Assembly (NCBI GenBank): GCA_025916135.1
Contig: CP104793.1
Coordinates: 806,001-870,000 of the forward strand
DNA: 64,000 nucleotides
Direction: 5' to 3'
Origin: Rhodobacteraceae bacterium D3-12
GTDB taxonomy: Bacteria > Pseudomonadota > Alphaproteobacteria > Rhodobacterales > Rhodobacteraceae
In this document: piece by piece, positions 8,691-17,375 of the stretch
Layout of the letters: each line of letters starts with the position of its first letter
How positions within the stretch are numbered: position 1 is the first letter of the stretch
The notes under the pieces: generated by a model
The model's database searches: none
The model's input: only the letters and a program-made list of their open reading frames with translations
What the model was told of the DNA's origin: nothing
Position numbers and translations under genes: made by a program

Positions 8691-11600
8691 GTGACACAAC
8701 TGAGCTATAAATTCCTGTTTGATGTCGAGGAGGCAAACCAGCACCCTGTCTTTTACGACCCGCGCCGGGTTCGAAAGAAACGCTTTCGGCGGTTGGTTGG
8801 GCTGGTTGTTTTCACCTTTTTCCTTTGGATTGGTGTGTTCTTTTGGAGCACCCTGCCGATGGGTGCGATCGTTGATGAGTTGCGTTTTTGGTGGAACATC
8901 GACAGCGTCAGCGAGCGTGTGACCACACCCGAGCGCGAGGCGAAGACGCCCGAGACGCAGCATCAAGGGTTTTTTGTACGCGCCGCACGGGCGAGCGCGA
9001 ACGCGCAGGATGCCTGTAGCGCGATGCCGCAGGGTGTGTTGGGCGCAAAGCCCGATGGCACGGACCATGTGTTTTTCGGGCATGTGCCGACGGCGTTGGA
9101 GTGGGCGCCTTTGTCGCTCAAGAAAAGCTGTGGCACGCTGAACGTCTTGATCCCTGATTGGTTGAGCGTGGTGCGGGATGCCAAGGCTGCGGGCGCGTCG
9201 CTGGCTGTTGTGTCGGCGGATGCGAGCACGCGCGAGCCGATTGATGCCTACCTCAAGACCGCAGCGACGCCGCCCGCTCTGATGCCGACGGTCGCGTTGG
9301 ATGCGGAGCAGGACCTTGACGGGTTGGTCGCGCAAATGACTGATACAGCAGCGGCAGCGGGGTTGGTGGGCGATCTTGTGGCCTCGGCGCAGCGCCTTGA
9401 CGCGATTGGTTTGTGTCTGGATTTCAAACAGCTTGATGATGCACAGATGGCGAAGACGGCCCCGTTTCTGAGCGCCTTTGGCGCGGGGATGAAACAGGGC
9501 GGCCTGCAATCCTGTGTTATTGTTGGCGCACAGCAGGCGATCTGGCAGGACCGCACGCTGATGCAGGGGTTCGATAAGGTTATCCTAAAGGCGTTTGTCG
9601 AGCCGTGGGTCGGAAGCCCGCCCAGCCCGCTGGCGGCGGATACGTGGTTTGCGGATGTCGCGGCCAAGGCGGTTGCCGCCATCGGGCCAGAGCGGCTGAC
9701 CATTGCGATTGGCAATTTCGCGTCGGAGTGGACCACGCGCCAGCCTCTGCCCGAAACCCTTCCGGTGGTCGAAGCATGGAAGCGGATCGACGACGCCAAG
9801 GCGAAGCTGAACTTTGGGGCGGATGTTGGCAACGGGTTTGCCTCGTTCCGGGATCGCGCGCGGGGGAGCCACAAGCTTTGGCTGCTTGATGCGGTGTCGG
9901 CGCACAACCAGATACGCACGCTTAACACGCTTGGGGTGCGCAACATCGCGCTTTGGTCGCTTGGGCGGGAGGATCCGGGTGTGTGGCCGGTATTGGCCGC
10001 CGCCAAGTCCGACACGGTCGAGATTGCGAGCCATTTGAAACAGCTGCGCTATGACAACTATGTGTCCTATACTGGCAAGGGCGCGTTTTTGCGCGTGCTT
10101 GACCAGCCAAGGGATGGCGCGCGCGACGTCGATGTGGACGCGGCCACGGGGCGGATCACGGACGTGCGCTATACGCAGTTTCCGCGCCCCTATCTGCTTG
10201 AGCGCTATGGCCAGCCCGCGCCTAACAAGCTGGTGCTGACGTTTGATGACGGGCCGGACCCGGTCTACACGAAAGCGATTTTGGACACGCTGCGCGAGAC
10301 GCAAACGCCGGGGGCATTTTTTGTCGTTGGATCGCGGGTGATGGAAGAGCCCGACCTGTTGAACCGGATGATCGCCGAGGGGCATGAGATTGGTGCGCAT
10401 ACGTTTTCGCATCCGCGTATGGACCTTGTCTCGCAAGCGCGGGCCGAGTTGGAGCACCGCATGTCGGCGCGGGTGATCGCCGGCTATTCGGGCCACAAAA
10501 CGCAGCTCTATCGCGAGCCGTTTTTGCGGGCGGGCGGGCCGATCGAAGAAGCGCGGGTGCATTCGCTTGAGCGGGTGCAGCTGGACGGCGGGATCATCGC
10601 CGGGATGGAAGTTGTGCCCAAGGATTGGCTGGGGCTGAGCGCAACCGAAATTGCCGATTTCGTAATCGACGAGGTCAACAAGGGCACCGGCAACGTCATC
10701 CTGTTGCATGATGGTGGCGATGATCGCACGGCCTCGGTGAACGCGCTGCCGCGGATTATTCGCGAGCTGCGCGAGCAGGGGTATGAGTTCACGACGCTGG
10801 CTGATTTCCTTGGGACGGATCGCGCCGCCTTGATGCCGGAGGTCACGGGACAGTGGCTGATCTTTGACCGGCTGACGTTTACCGCGCTGTCGGTGACGTG
10901 GTTCAGCCTTGAGACGATATTCTGGATCGTGCTGTTGATCGGGGTTCTCAGAACGCTGTTCATTCTGGTTCTGGCCGCTTTGAGACGGCGGACGCGACCG
11001 ATTTCGACCGATCAGACGCCCAAGGTTTCGGTGGTGATCCCGGCATTTAACGAGCAGGGCCGCATCAAGCAATGTATCGAGAGTGTGCTGGCCAGCGATT
11101 ACCCCAACTTTGATGTGATCGTCGTTGATGACGGCTCGCAGGACGAGACATTCAACGATGTACTGTGCTTTCAAAGAGATCGCCGCGTATATATTTTTGC
11201 GCAGCTCAATCAGGGTAAATGGGCGGCGTTGAACGCGGCGATTGCCAATACAAAATCCGAGATTCTGGTCTGTATTGATGCCGATACGGTGATTGACCCG
11301 CAGGCGATTGGCCATCTTGCGCGGCAGTTCAGCAACCCGCGGGTGGGGGCCGTTGCGGGCAAGATTTCGGTTGCGAACCGGCGCAATCTGTTGACGCGGT
11401 TGCAAGCGCTTGAATACATCACGGCGCAGAATTTCGATCGGCGGGCGTTTGATCTGGCCAACGGGATTTTTGTTGTTCCGGGCGCGATTGGCGCGTGGCG
11501 TACCCAAGCGGTGCGCGAGGCGGGGCGGTATCGCAATGACACTCTGACCGAAGATGCGGACCTGACCATCAACGTCAACCGCGCCGGGTATCGCGTGACC

Positions 11601-12137
11601 TATGAGGAAAAGGCCATCGCCTTTACCCAAGCGCCGGAGACGGTGCGCCAGTTGCTGGGACAGCGGCTGCGTTGGTCACTGGGCATGTTCCAATGCACGT
11701 GGAAGCACAAGAAGGCCATTTTTGAGGGCCGGAGCATCGGGATGCTGTCGATCCCTGACATGCTGATCTTTGGCTATTTGTTTCCGCTGTTGGCACCGAT
11801 TGCTGACGCCTTTGTGCTGGTGCTGCTGTACAAGCTTTTTGCCGGCAACTGGAGTGGCGAGGTCGGGGGCGCGGTGTCGGATACGCCGACCCATCTGATC
11901 TTTGCGTATATGGTTTTGCCGTTGCTGGATTTCATTGTCGCGGCGTTTGCGTTGAAGACTGACGGGCGCGAAAGCTTGCGCATGTTGTGGCTGTTTCCGT
12001 TTCAGCGTTTCTTTTACCGCCAGCTGCTGTATTTTTCCGTCTACCGCTCGGTTTTGCGCGCGGTCACGGGAACATTGGCAGGCTGGGGTCGGGTGAAAAC
12101 CAGAAAACGGGTCCTGTTCAGGAAGAGAATGGCATGA
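8691..12137 (+). CDS. GH18-like / NodB deacetylase / GT2 processive glycosyltransferase fusion
   Basis: 1148 residues from a GTG with GGAG ten bases upstream. Order: cytoplasmic N-terminus; membrane segment (about 34-53); a GH18-like barrel (about 130-430); a polysaccharide deacetylase domain with TFDDGPD (about 517-523) and HTFSHP (about 569-574); membrane segments (about 730-765); a GT2 domain with VVIPAFNEQ (about 780), DDGSQDE (about 813), DAD (about 863), EDADL (about 953) and QRLRW (about 991); then C-terminal membrane helices. GT2 enzymes with Q-x-x-R-W are processive synthases such as PgaC and NodC, and NodB domains N-deacetylate the product. The GH18-like domain has LDFK at 243-246 where the catalytic Glu is expected, so it may be non-hydrolytic. 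This is probably a membrane synthase for an amino-sugar polymer. Confidence 0.85.
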   Translation: MTQLSYKFLFDVEEANQHPVFYDPRRVRKKRFRRLVGLVVFTFFLWIGVFFWSTLPMGAIVDELRFWWNIDSVSERVTTPEREAKTPETQHQGFFVRAARASANAQDACSAMPQGVLGAKPDGTDHVFFGHVPTALEWAPLSLKKSCGTLNVLIPDWLSVVRDAKAAGASLAVVSADASTREPIDAYLKTAATPPALMPTVALDAEQDLDGLVAQMTDTAAAAGLVGDLVASAQRLDAIGLCLDFKQLDDAQMAKTAPFLSAFGAGMKQGGLQSCVIVGAQQAIWQDRTLMQGFDKVILKAFVEPWVGSPPSPLAADTWFADVAAKAVAAIGPERLTIAIGNFASEWTTRQPLPETLPVVEAWKRIDDAKAKLNFGADVGNGFASFRDRARGSHKLWLLDAVSAHNQIRTLNTLGVRNIALWSLGREDPGVWPVLAAAKSDTVEIASHLKQLRYDNYVSYTGKGAFLRVLDQPRDGARDVDVDAATGRITDVRYTQFPRPYLLERYGQPAPNKLVLTFDDGPDPVYTKAILDTLRETQTPGAFFVVGSRVMEEPDLLNRMIAEGHEIGAHTFSHPRMDLVSQARAELEHRMSARVIAGYSGHKTQLYREPFLRAGGPIEEARVHSLERVQLDGGIIAGMEVVPKDWLGLSATEIADFVIDEVNKGTGNVILLHDGGDDRTASVNALPRIIRELREQGYEFTTLADFLGTDRAALMPEVTGQWLIFDRLTFTALSVTWFSLETIFWIVLLIGVLRTLFILVLAALRRRTRPISTDQTPKVSVVIPAFNEQGRIKQCIESVLASDYPNFDVIVVDDGSQDETFNDVLCFQRDRRVYIFAQLNQGKWAALNAAIANTKSEILVCIDADTVIDPQAIGHLARQFSNPRVGAVAGKISVANRRNLLTRLQALEYITAQNFDRRAFDLANGIFVVPGAIGAWRTQAVREAGRYRNDTLTEDADLTINVNRAGYRVTYEEKAIAFTQAPETVRQLLGQRLRWSLGMFQCTWKHKKAIFEGRSIGMLSIPDMLIFGYLFPLLAPIADAFVLVLLYKLFAGNWSGEVGGAVSDTPTHLIFAYMVLPLLDFIVAAFALKTDGRESLRMLWLFPFQRFFYRQLLYFSVYRSVLRAVTGTLAGWGRVKTRKRVLFRKRMA

Positions 12138-14626
12138 AAAGACGCAGTTTTCTGGCGTCGTCCATCGCTGCGGGCGTGTGGGCGGTGGGGCCGGCCAATC
12201 GCGGTGTGGCGGCGTTGCGCGTGAAATCGGCATCGGTGATACTCACCGACATCACGGCAGAGACCGACACCGGAACGCTTTTTGATCTGGTTGAACGCTT
12301 TCTTGAGAACGGTGTTTGGGTCACCTGTGTGATCCGGCTGGGGCAGGAGGAGGCGCGCGACGAAGCGCTTGCCGCGACGCTGGAGTTTCTTGGCGGGTTG
12401 GGCGGCGGTGTCGATCTTGCGCTCGAGGTTCCGGCGCTTGCCAGCCTGTCGCCGTATTTTCAGGCGCGCGCGGTTTATGAGGCCAGCAAGCGGCTGCGTC
12501 GTGTCATGGCATCGCGCGGGGTGCGTATGCGGGTGCGCGCGGTCATGTGTGACGAGGTGGAAAAACCAATGCGGCCCACGGGTGTACGCTCGTCAGGTAT
12601 TCGCAACGTGTTGGTGCGCCCGCGGGCGAGCGGGCGTGTGCGCTCGGAAACATGGGACAATGGCGTTGTGCGGTTTTTCGGCGGCGAGATTGTCGACCCT
12701 GCGTTGGGAGATGCGGTGAGCGGGTCCGGCAATGCCGAGGAAGACGCCGTGTTCTTTTACCTGCCGATGGCAGCGTTAGCGCGCCAGCCAGAAGGGGTGG
12801 TGCAGACTTGGGGTGACCAATTTTCCAAGGGGCTGGTGGCGCGCGAGTTGCAGGGGCAACTGGCGTTGATGACTGTGTCGGATTTGCAATTGCGCGACCA
12901 GTTCGGCAAGCATAGGTTGATTGCCGTGATCCTTGAGGCAGCTGACCCGTCAGAGCCTGAGGCGGTGCAGGCGGTCGAGACATTTCGCGGTGAGCTTTTG
13001 GCGGCGGGGATCCCGTCGGCGGTCCGGCCCAAGGGCGCGACATTCTGGGCCAACCACACGGACAACAACGCCGGATTGATGGCTGCGAGTTTAACCTGCG
13101 ATGCGGGGCAAGCGGTTAAAACCGCTGTTGACGGCGTGGCTGGCGCGGGGGGTTTGCTGGCTTTTGACAGGGTGGAGGTGTCGAATTCGGGGGTCGATGG
13201 CTGTGCGGTGTTACATGTGCCTGAGTTTCGCGCGGGGCCAAATATAGCGTTGCAAGAGCTGTCGGCGGGCGAGCTGACGGATGTGGATATTGCGTTGGTT
13301 TTGCCTGCGGATTTGATCCGGCATGAAAAATTGCGCCGCCGCGTTTTGGCGCGGCTCGGGGCATTGCGGCAGGATGCGATCACCCGTTTTGTGCCGATTG
13401 GTAAGCTGGCGGGTGAGTTGCTGACCAATGAGCCGGTTGCGCTTAGGCATCGGCTGACGCGGGCGGCGATGGCGCGGGCGCCTCAGGCCGCACATCCGGG
13501 ACCGGATCAGGCGGAAAGAGCGCGTCTCCTTGATGATGCGAAGCTGGCCTGGACGTATTTTGAAACATACACCGAGGCGGCAACCGGGCTTTGCCCGGCG
13601 ACGGTGAACCGCCATCCGGGCGGGGAGATTCACCGGGCGGTGACGATGTGGGATGTTGGCAGCAACCTGAATGCGATTGTTGCGGCCACCGAACTTGGGT
13701 TGATCGAGCGAAAAGAGGCGGAGAAAACGTTTCGCCGGATTTTGCCGAACCTTGCCGGACGCGTCACCGATGGTGTGCGCCTGCCGCAGGGGTGGATACG
13801 CACCGACCGGCACCGGTGGGGGGTTCGCGATTTTGATGGCTGCGACGGGGGGCGGTTGCTGGCTTCGCTGGACAATGTGCGCCGGCGGTTCGGGATGGAG
13901 AAGGAGGTCAGCGCGCTGGTTTCCTCGTGGAATTTGGACAAGATCGTTGTCGACCGGCAGATCCATTCCGTGATCAAGCGCGAGTTGCGCTCTACTTTCG
14001 GGTCGCATTGCGCGCATTATTCCGCGCTGGCGTTTCGGCGCTGGGGGCTTGATGTGGCCTCGCCCTATGAGACATTCGCGGGGCGGTCTTCGGGGGATGG
14101 AGAAATGGCCATGCTGGAGGCTGTGTCCAAGATTGGGCCGCTCGGTGCCGAGCCGTTACTGCTTGAGGCGATGGAGTTGGGGATGTCGCCAGAGAGCGGG
14201 TATCTGGCAGAGGTGCTGTTTGCAGCGCTGGAGGAAGAATTCGCCGAAAACGGCCGTTTGTTGAGCGTGTCGGAAACGCCAATCGACCGCAAGCCATGGT
14301 TCATTTACCAAGGGCTGGAGTTGGGGTCTGGGCCGCGCAATTGGCGGTTGGACACGGTAGGTCATCAGCCTGAATACCTTTCGGCGGAGGCGGCGGAAGA
14401 GTTTTTGACCTTCAGCACCAAGGCGGCCTATTTGTGGGCAGCTTATCGTCCCGGCCCGTTTGCGGACAAGCTTCTTGAGTTTGCCCGCAGCAAGGCGCGG
14501 TATCCGCATGGTTTTGCATCAGGTGTTCACCTCGCCAGCCAGCGTGCGATGCACGACTATAGTGATCTGAATTCAAACGCGATCATACTTCAGTCAATTT
14601 CTCACACCCTGCGACAGTCTGGGTAA
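12134..14626 (+). CDS. Tat-type secreted DUF3131 protein, exopolysaccharide partner
   Basis: 830 residues. The ATG at 12134 overlaps the stop of the glycosyltransferase fusion (ATGA), indicating coupling. The N-terminus MKRRSFLASS plus a hydrophobic stretch ending AVAA-like is a twin-arginine-type signal, so the protein is probably periplasmic. The C-terminal 360 residues (about 465-830: AWTYFETYTEAATGL, MWDVGSNLNA, then YPHGFASG) look like DUF3131, an alpha/alpha-toroid-like domain found with polysaccharide genes. Its middle part, about 30-460, I do not recognise. Because it is coupled to the synthase, it probably trims, binds or exports the polymer. No enzymatic activity can be claimed from sequence. 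Confidence 0.7.
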   Translation: MKRRSFLASSIAAGVWAVGPANRGVAALRVKSASVILTDITAETDTGTLFDLVERFLENGVWVTCVIRLGQEEARDEALAATLEFLGGLGGGVDLALEVPALASLSPYFQARAVYEASKRLRRVMASRGVRMRVRAVMCDEVEKPMRPTGVRSSGIRNVLVRPRASGRVRSETWDNGVVRFFGGEIVDPALGDAVSGSGNAEEDAVFFYLPMAALARQPEGVVQTWGDQFSKGLVARELQGQLALMTVSDLQLRDQFGKHRLIAVILEAADPSEPEAVQAVETFRGELLAAGIPSAVRPKGATFWANHTDNNAGLMAASLTCDAGQAVKTAVDGVAGAGGLLAFDRVEVSNSGVDGCAVLHVPEFRAGPNIALQELSAGELTDVDIALVLPADLIRHEKLRRRVLARLGALRQDAITRFVPIGKLAGELLTNEPVALRHRLTRAAMARAPQAAHPGPDQAERARLLDDAKLAWTYFETYTEAATGLCPATVNRHPGGEIHRAVTMWDVGSNLNAIVAATELGLIERKEAEKTFRRILPNLAGRVTDGVRLPQGWIRTDRHRWGVRDFDGCDGGRLLASLDNVRRRFGMEKEVSALVSSWNLDKIVVDRQIHSVIKRELRSTFGSHCAHYSALAFRRWGLDVASPYETFAGRSSGDGEMAMLEAVSKIGPLGAEPLLLEAMELGMSPESGYLAEVLFAALEEEFAENGRLLSVSETPIDRKPWFIYQGLELGSGPRNWRLDTVGHQPEYLSAEAAEEFLTFSTKAAYLWAAYRPGPFADKLLEFARSKARYPHGFASGVHLASQRAMHDYSDLNSNAIILQSISHTLRQSG

Positions 14627-14658
14627 GCACGCAGGGTGTCGATGTCTTTTGGCCGTTC

Positions 14659-15270
14659 TTAGGCGCCTCGACAATTTGACAGGGCAATCTCTCCGGCGTG
14701 GACAGGCAGGCCCGGCGCGGGTTGGATGATGACGTCCTGAACGCCGGTGATTGAATACATGCAGCGATCAGAGGCGCTCGCTCCGACGCTTTTGCCGCCG
14801 ACATAAATATCAAGCCAGGCATAGCCGCCATAGCCGGTGTGGCAGGGGCCGTTTTGGGGGCGGGGACCGTCGCCGCACAGGTCTTCGACGATGCCGTATT
14901 TCTGTAGGTTGGGGAAATAGAAGCGCGTGCCTGTAGGGAAGTCCATTTTGCTGCGGCCATTAGATTTCGAATGACCGACCGCGACGGTGACCGGATCGTT
15001 ATAGGTGCCGGTTCCTCCGGCCTGACGGTGGACCACGGGACGGGCGATGCGTGCGCTTCCGGGAGGGGTATTGTCCCAAAAGCTATAGCCGGTGACGTAG
15101 GCTTTGGTCCGGCCTGCTGTGGGGGATTGGGTGCCGCCAGAGTTGTATGCAACGGGCTGGGGATCGGTCGTTACGATGTTTCGCGTCGATGTGTCGACTG
15201 ATGGCATGCAGCCCATCAAAGAAAATGCACATATCGTGACAATGATAGATTTGACTTTGAAAACTGGCAT
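14659..15270 (-). CDS. Small lipoprotein with a possible double-psi beta-barrel domain
   Basis: 203 residues from the ATG at 15270, preferred over an upstream GTG because GGAGG lies six bases before it. A basic N-terminus, a hydrophobic core and the lipobox SLMGC (Cys about 21) mark a lipoprotein signal, and no Asp follows the Cys. The mature part has YVTGYSFWDNTPPGSA, a central YFPNLQKYGIVEDLCGDGP and paired cysteines (GPCHTG, DRCMYS), reminiscent of 3D/RlpA-like barrels, but I am not certain of the fold. It converges on the DUF3131 gene with a 32-base gap, so it may or may not belong to the polysaccharide system. Confidence 0.6.
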   Translation of the reverse strand: MPVFKVKSIIVTICAFSLMGCMPSVDTSTRNIVTTDPQPVAYNSGGTQSPTAGRTKAYVTGYSFWDNTPPGSARIARPVVHRQAGGTGTYNDPVTVAVGHSKSNGRSKMDFPTGTRFYFPNLQKYGIVEDLCGDGPRPQNGPCHTGYGGYAWLDIYVGGKSVGASASDRCMYSITGVQDVIIQPAPGLPVHAGEIALSNCRGA

Positions 15271-15477
15271 GGATGCCTCCGATTGGTTGAACACAACCGG
15301 ATGAGCATCGCGTCAGTGATTTGCGCGGTTGCTTCCGGTGCGTTGAACATCGGAAAGCGTGGTGAATTGCAGCTTAACAAGCTGGGAGAAGATAGGCAGG
15401 ATTTGATTCAAATCCCTTGTGTTTGCAGTGTTTCCGGGGCGTCCCGAGAGGCCGCTGCAAGGCGTGGGGAAGGCGGG

Positions 15478-16245
15478 TTAGACCCGAATGCCGGTGCAGT
15501 CGTTGCGCTTGCAGATTTGCACAACACGGTCGGGGATATCTGCGCCGCTTACAAAGAAGTCATAGTCCCACAGATGCCCGTGCTGACAGGCTAGATCCAG
15601 TCCGAGTTTTTCGCTATCCGCGATCAGGATCGTTTTGTTGGCGCAACTGGCAATGGCTTTGCGGGCGGCGACCTCATCCGAGTTGTAGTCCATGACCGCG
15701 CCGGTGGAGGACAGGCCGCCGCAACTGAAAATGGCGAAATCGACGCGGTAATGTGCGTAGAATTCAAGCGCGGCGGCGCCGATCATATCGAGATCGCGCA
15801 TCCGTACAGAGCCGCCCGCCATATCGACGCTGACGCCCGGTGCATTTTGCAGGGCGCAGACGGCGTGGATGCTGTTGGACACGACGAACAGGTTTTTATG
15901 CGAAGCCAGAAAGCGCGCACAATGTTCAACGGTGGTGCCCGTGCCGAGTGCGACACGCGCACCTTGGGGGATCAGGTTTTTCACCGCGAGCGCGATGCGT
16001 TGTTTTTCCTGACGGGCGACGCTTTCGCGGGGCAGGTAGCCGATGTTCTCGCTTTGCTGGCGCAGGCGTGCGGCCCCGTTGCGGCGTTGCACCAATGCGG
16101 CCTCGTCAAGGTCGCGCAGATCGGCGCGGATGGTTTGCACAGAAACAGAAAGGCGCCCGGATAGATCGGCGGCAGAGAGCTCTCCGTTTTCGGAGAGAAG
16201 CGAGACGATTCTGTCGCGTCGCTCGGCTATGTCTAATCGCGTCAT
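15478..16245 (-). CDS. DeoR/GlpR-family transcriptional repressor
   Basis: 255 residues. The ATG at 16245 has GAAGGAAAG as ribosome site; a TTG nine codons upstream is less likely. The N-terminal winged helix (RRDRIVSLLSENGELSAADLSGRLSVS, then QTIRADLRDL) is the DeoR HTH. The C-terminal sugar-phosphate-binding domain has ALGTGTTVEH (about 90-99), SNSIHAV and ADSEKLG. GlpR-type repressors usually respond to a phosphorylated sugar or polyol. It is divergent from the ABC/phosphatase operon at 16407-22185 and is its likely local regulator. A near-palindrome covers its own ribosome site, suggesting autoregulation. Confidence 0.88.
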   Translation of the reverse strand: MTRLDIAERRDRIVSLLSENGELSAADLSGRLSVSVQTIRADLRDLDEAALVQRRNGAARLRQQSENIGYLPRESVARQEKQRIALAVKNLIPQGARVALGTGTTVEHCARFLASHKNLFVVSNSIHAVCALQNAPGVSVDMAGGSVRMRDLDMIGAAALEFYAHYRVDFAIFSCGGLSSTGAVMDYNSDEVAARKAIASCANKTILIADSEKLGLDLACQHGHLWDYDFFVSGADIPDRVVQICKRNDCTGIRV

Positions 16246-16247
16246 GA

Positions 16248-16265
16248 CTTTCCTTCGAAAGAAAG
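16248..16265. promoter_or_regulatory. Candidate DeoR operator 1
   Basis: CTTTCCTTCGAAAGAAAG is an 18-bp palindrome with a single mismatched pair, centred on TTCGAA. It sits directly before the deoR ATG and contains that gene's ribosome site on the minus strand. A related TTTCG-AA-CGAAA element lies at 16383-16394 before the transporter operon. Two related palindromes in one divergent region, both resembling TTTCG/CGAAA half-sites known for GlpR-type proteins, suggest operators. This is inference from pattern. Confidence 0.45.
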
Positions 16266-16381
16266 TGCCCAATTCGCGGTCAGCCTAGAGCGCGTGTGAA
16301 AACAGATCAATTTGAATCAGAGAATCTGGGAAATTGTCACAAAACTGTTGTTCTCGGCAGGGATAAGGCACCCGAGCGCTA

Positions 16382-16395
16382 CTTTCGAACGAAAC
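16382..16395. promoter_or_regulatory. Candidate DeoR operator 2
   Basis: An inverted repeat TTTCG-AA-CGAAA ends a few bases before the ribosome site (GGAGAG) of the binding-protein gene at 16407. It shares the TTCGAA core with the element at 16248-16265. Its position over the 5' end of the transporter transcript suits repression by the divergent DeoR protein. Confidence 0.4.
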
Positions 16396-16406
16396 AGGAG
16401 AGATCC

Positions 16407-17375
16407 ATGAAAACCTTCCTTTCGGCCACGGCTTTTGCCCTTATGGCCAGCACTGCAATCGCTGACAAGATCACGCTTTATACCTCGCAGCCGAATGCCG
16501 ACGCGCAAAAGACCGTTGATGCGTTTATGGCCGCCAATCCGGGCACAGAAGTTGAGTGGGTGCGCGATGGCACCACCAAGCTGATGGCACGTTTGCGGGC
16601 AGAAATCGAAGCGGGCAACCCGCAGCCTGATGTGCTTTTGATCGCCGATACCGTGACCCTTGAAGGCATGGCGCAACAGGGGCAGTTGGCGGCGCATAAG
16701 TCGCTGGAGGCCAAGAATTATGATCCGGCGCTTTATTCGGCGGACGGCTATTACCACTCTACCAAGCTGATCACGACCGGCATTGTTTATAACACTGGCA
16801 TCGAGAAAGCGCCGACCGCTTGGAGTGATCTGTCGGATGGCGCGCTTAAAGGTCAGGTGGCAATGCCGTCGCCGCTTTATTCCGGGGCGGCGTTGATCCA
16901 TCTCGCGACGTTGACGGGTGATAAAACGCTTGGTTGGGATTATTATCAGGCGCTGGCCGGTAACGATGCCCGTGCGCAAGGCGGCAATGGTGGCACGTTC
17001 AAGGCCGTAGCATCGGGTGAGAAACCCTATGGCATGGTCGTCGACTTTCTTGCCATTCGCAACAAGGCCAACGGCTCCCCGGTTGAGTTTGTTTTCCCGA
17101 AAGAGGGCGTCTCTTATGTGACCGAGCCTGTGGCGATCATGTCCACGGCCAAGAACGTCGAGGGCGCGCAGAAGTTCGTTGATTTCCTGCTGAGCAAGGA
17201 CGGACAGGATCTTGTTCTGGACATGGGCTATATCCCCGCGCGTAACGACATGGGCGTCCCCGAAGGGTTCCCGGCGCGTGCAGAAATCAAGCTGATGGCG
17301 TTTGATCCGGCGACCGCGTTGAAAAACGCCGAGGCCAACAAGGCAAAATTTGCCGAGATGTTTGGCGCCGAATGA
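16407..17375 (+). CDS. ABC transporter periplasmic binding protein (Fe(III)/AEP-type family)
   Basis: 322 residues. The ATG at 16407 is chosen for the ribosome site GGAGAG and a clean Sec signal (MKTFLSATAFALMASTAIA, cleavage about 19). The mature protein (ITLYTSQPNADAQKTV, DVLLIADTVTLEGMAQQGQL, YNTGIEKAPTAWSDL) belongs to the extracellular solute-binding proteins that include iron(III) and 2-aminoethylphosphonate binders. It lacks the paired tyrosines near the C-terminus usual in ferric-binding proteins, so iron is not the favoured ligand. The neighbouring phosphatases suggest a phosphorylated organic ligand. Its stop overlaps the permease start. Confidence 0.82.
   Translation: MKTFLSATAFALMASTAIADKITLYTSQPNADAQKTVDAFMAANPGTEVEWVRDGTTKLMARLRAEIEAGNPQPDVLLIADTVTLEGMAQQGQLAAHKSLEAKNYDPALYSADGYYHSTKLITTGIVYNTGIEKAPTAWSDLSDGALKGQVAMPSPLYSGAALIHLATLTGDKTLGWDYYQALAGNDARAQGGNGGTFKAVASGEKPYGMVVDFLAIRNKANGSPVEFVFPKEGVSYVTEPVAIMSTAKNVEGAQKFVDFLLSKDGQDLVLDMGYIPARNDMGVPEGFPARAEIKLMAFDPATALKNAEANKAKFAEMFGAE

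Noticed and set aside
9585-11630. 681-codon open frame antisense to the glycosyltransferase fusion
   Set aside because: Mirror frame of a clear three-domain gene. Its composition is Arg/Gln/Pro-rich and it has no ribosome site or family pattern.
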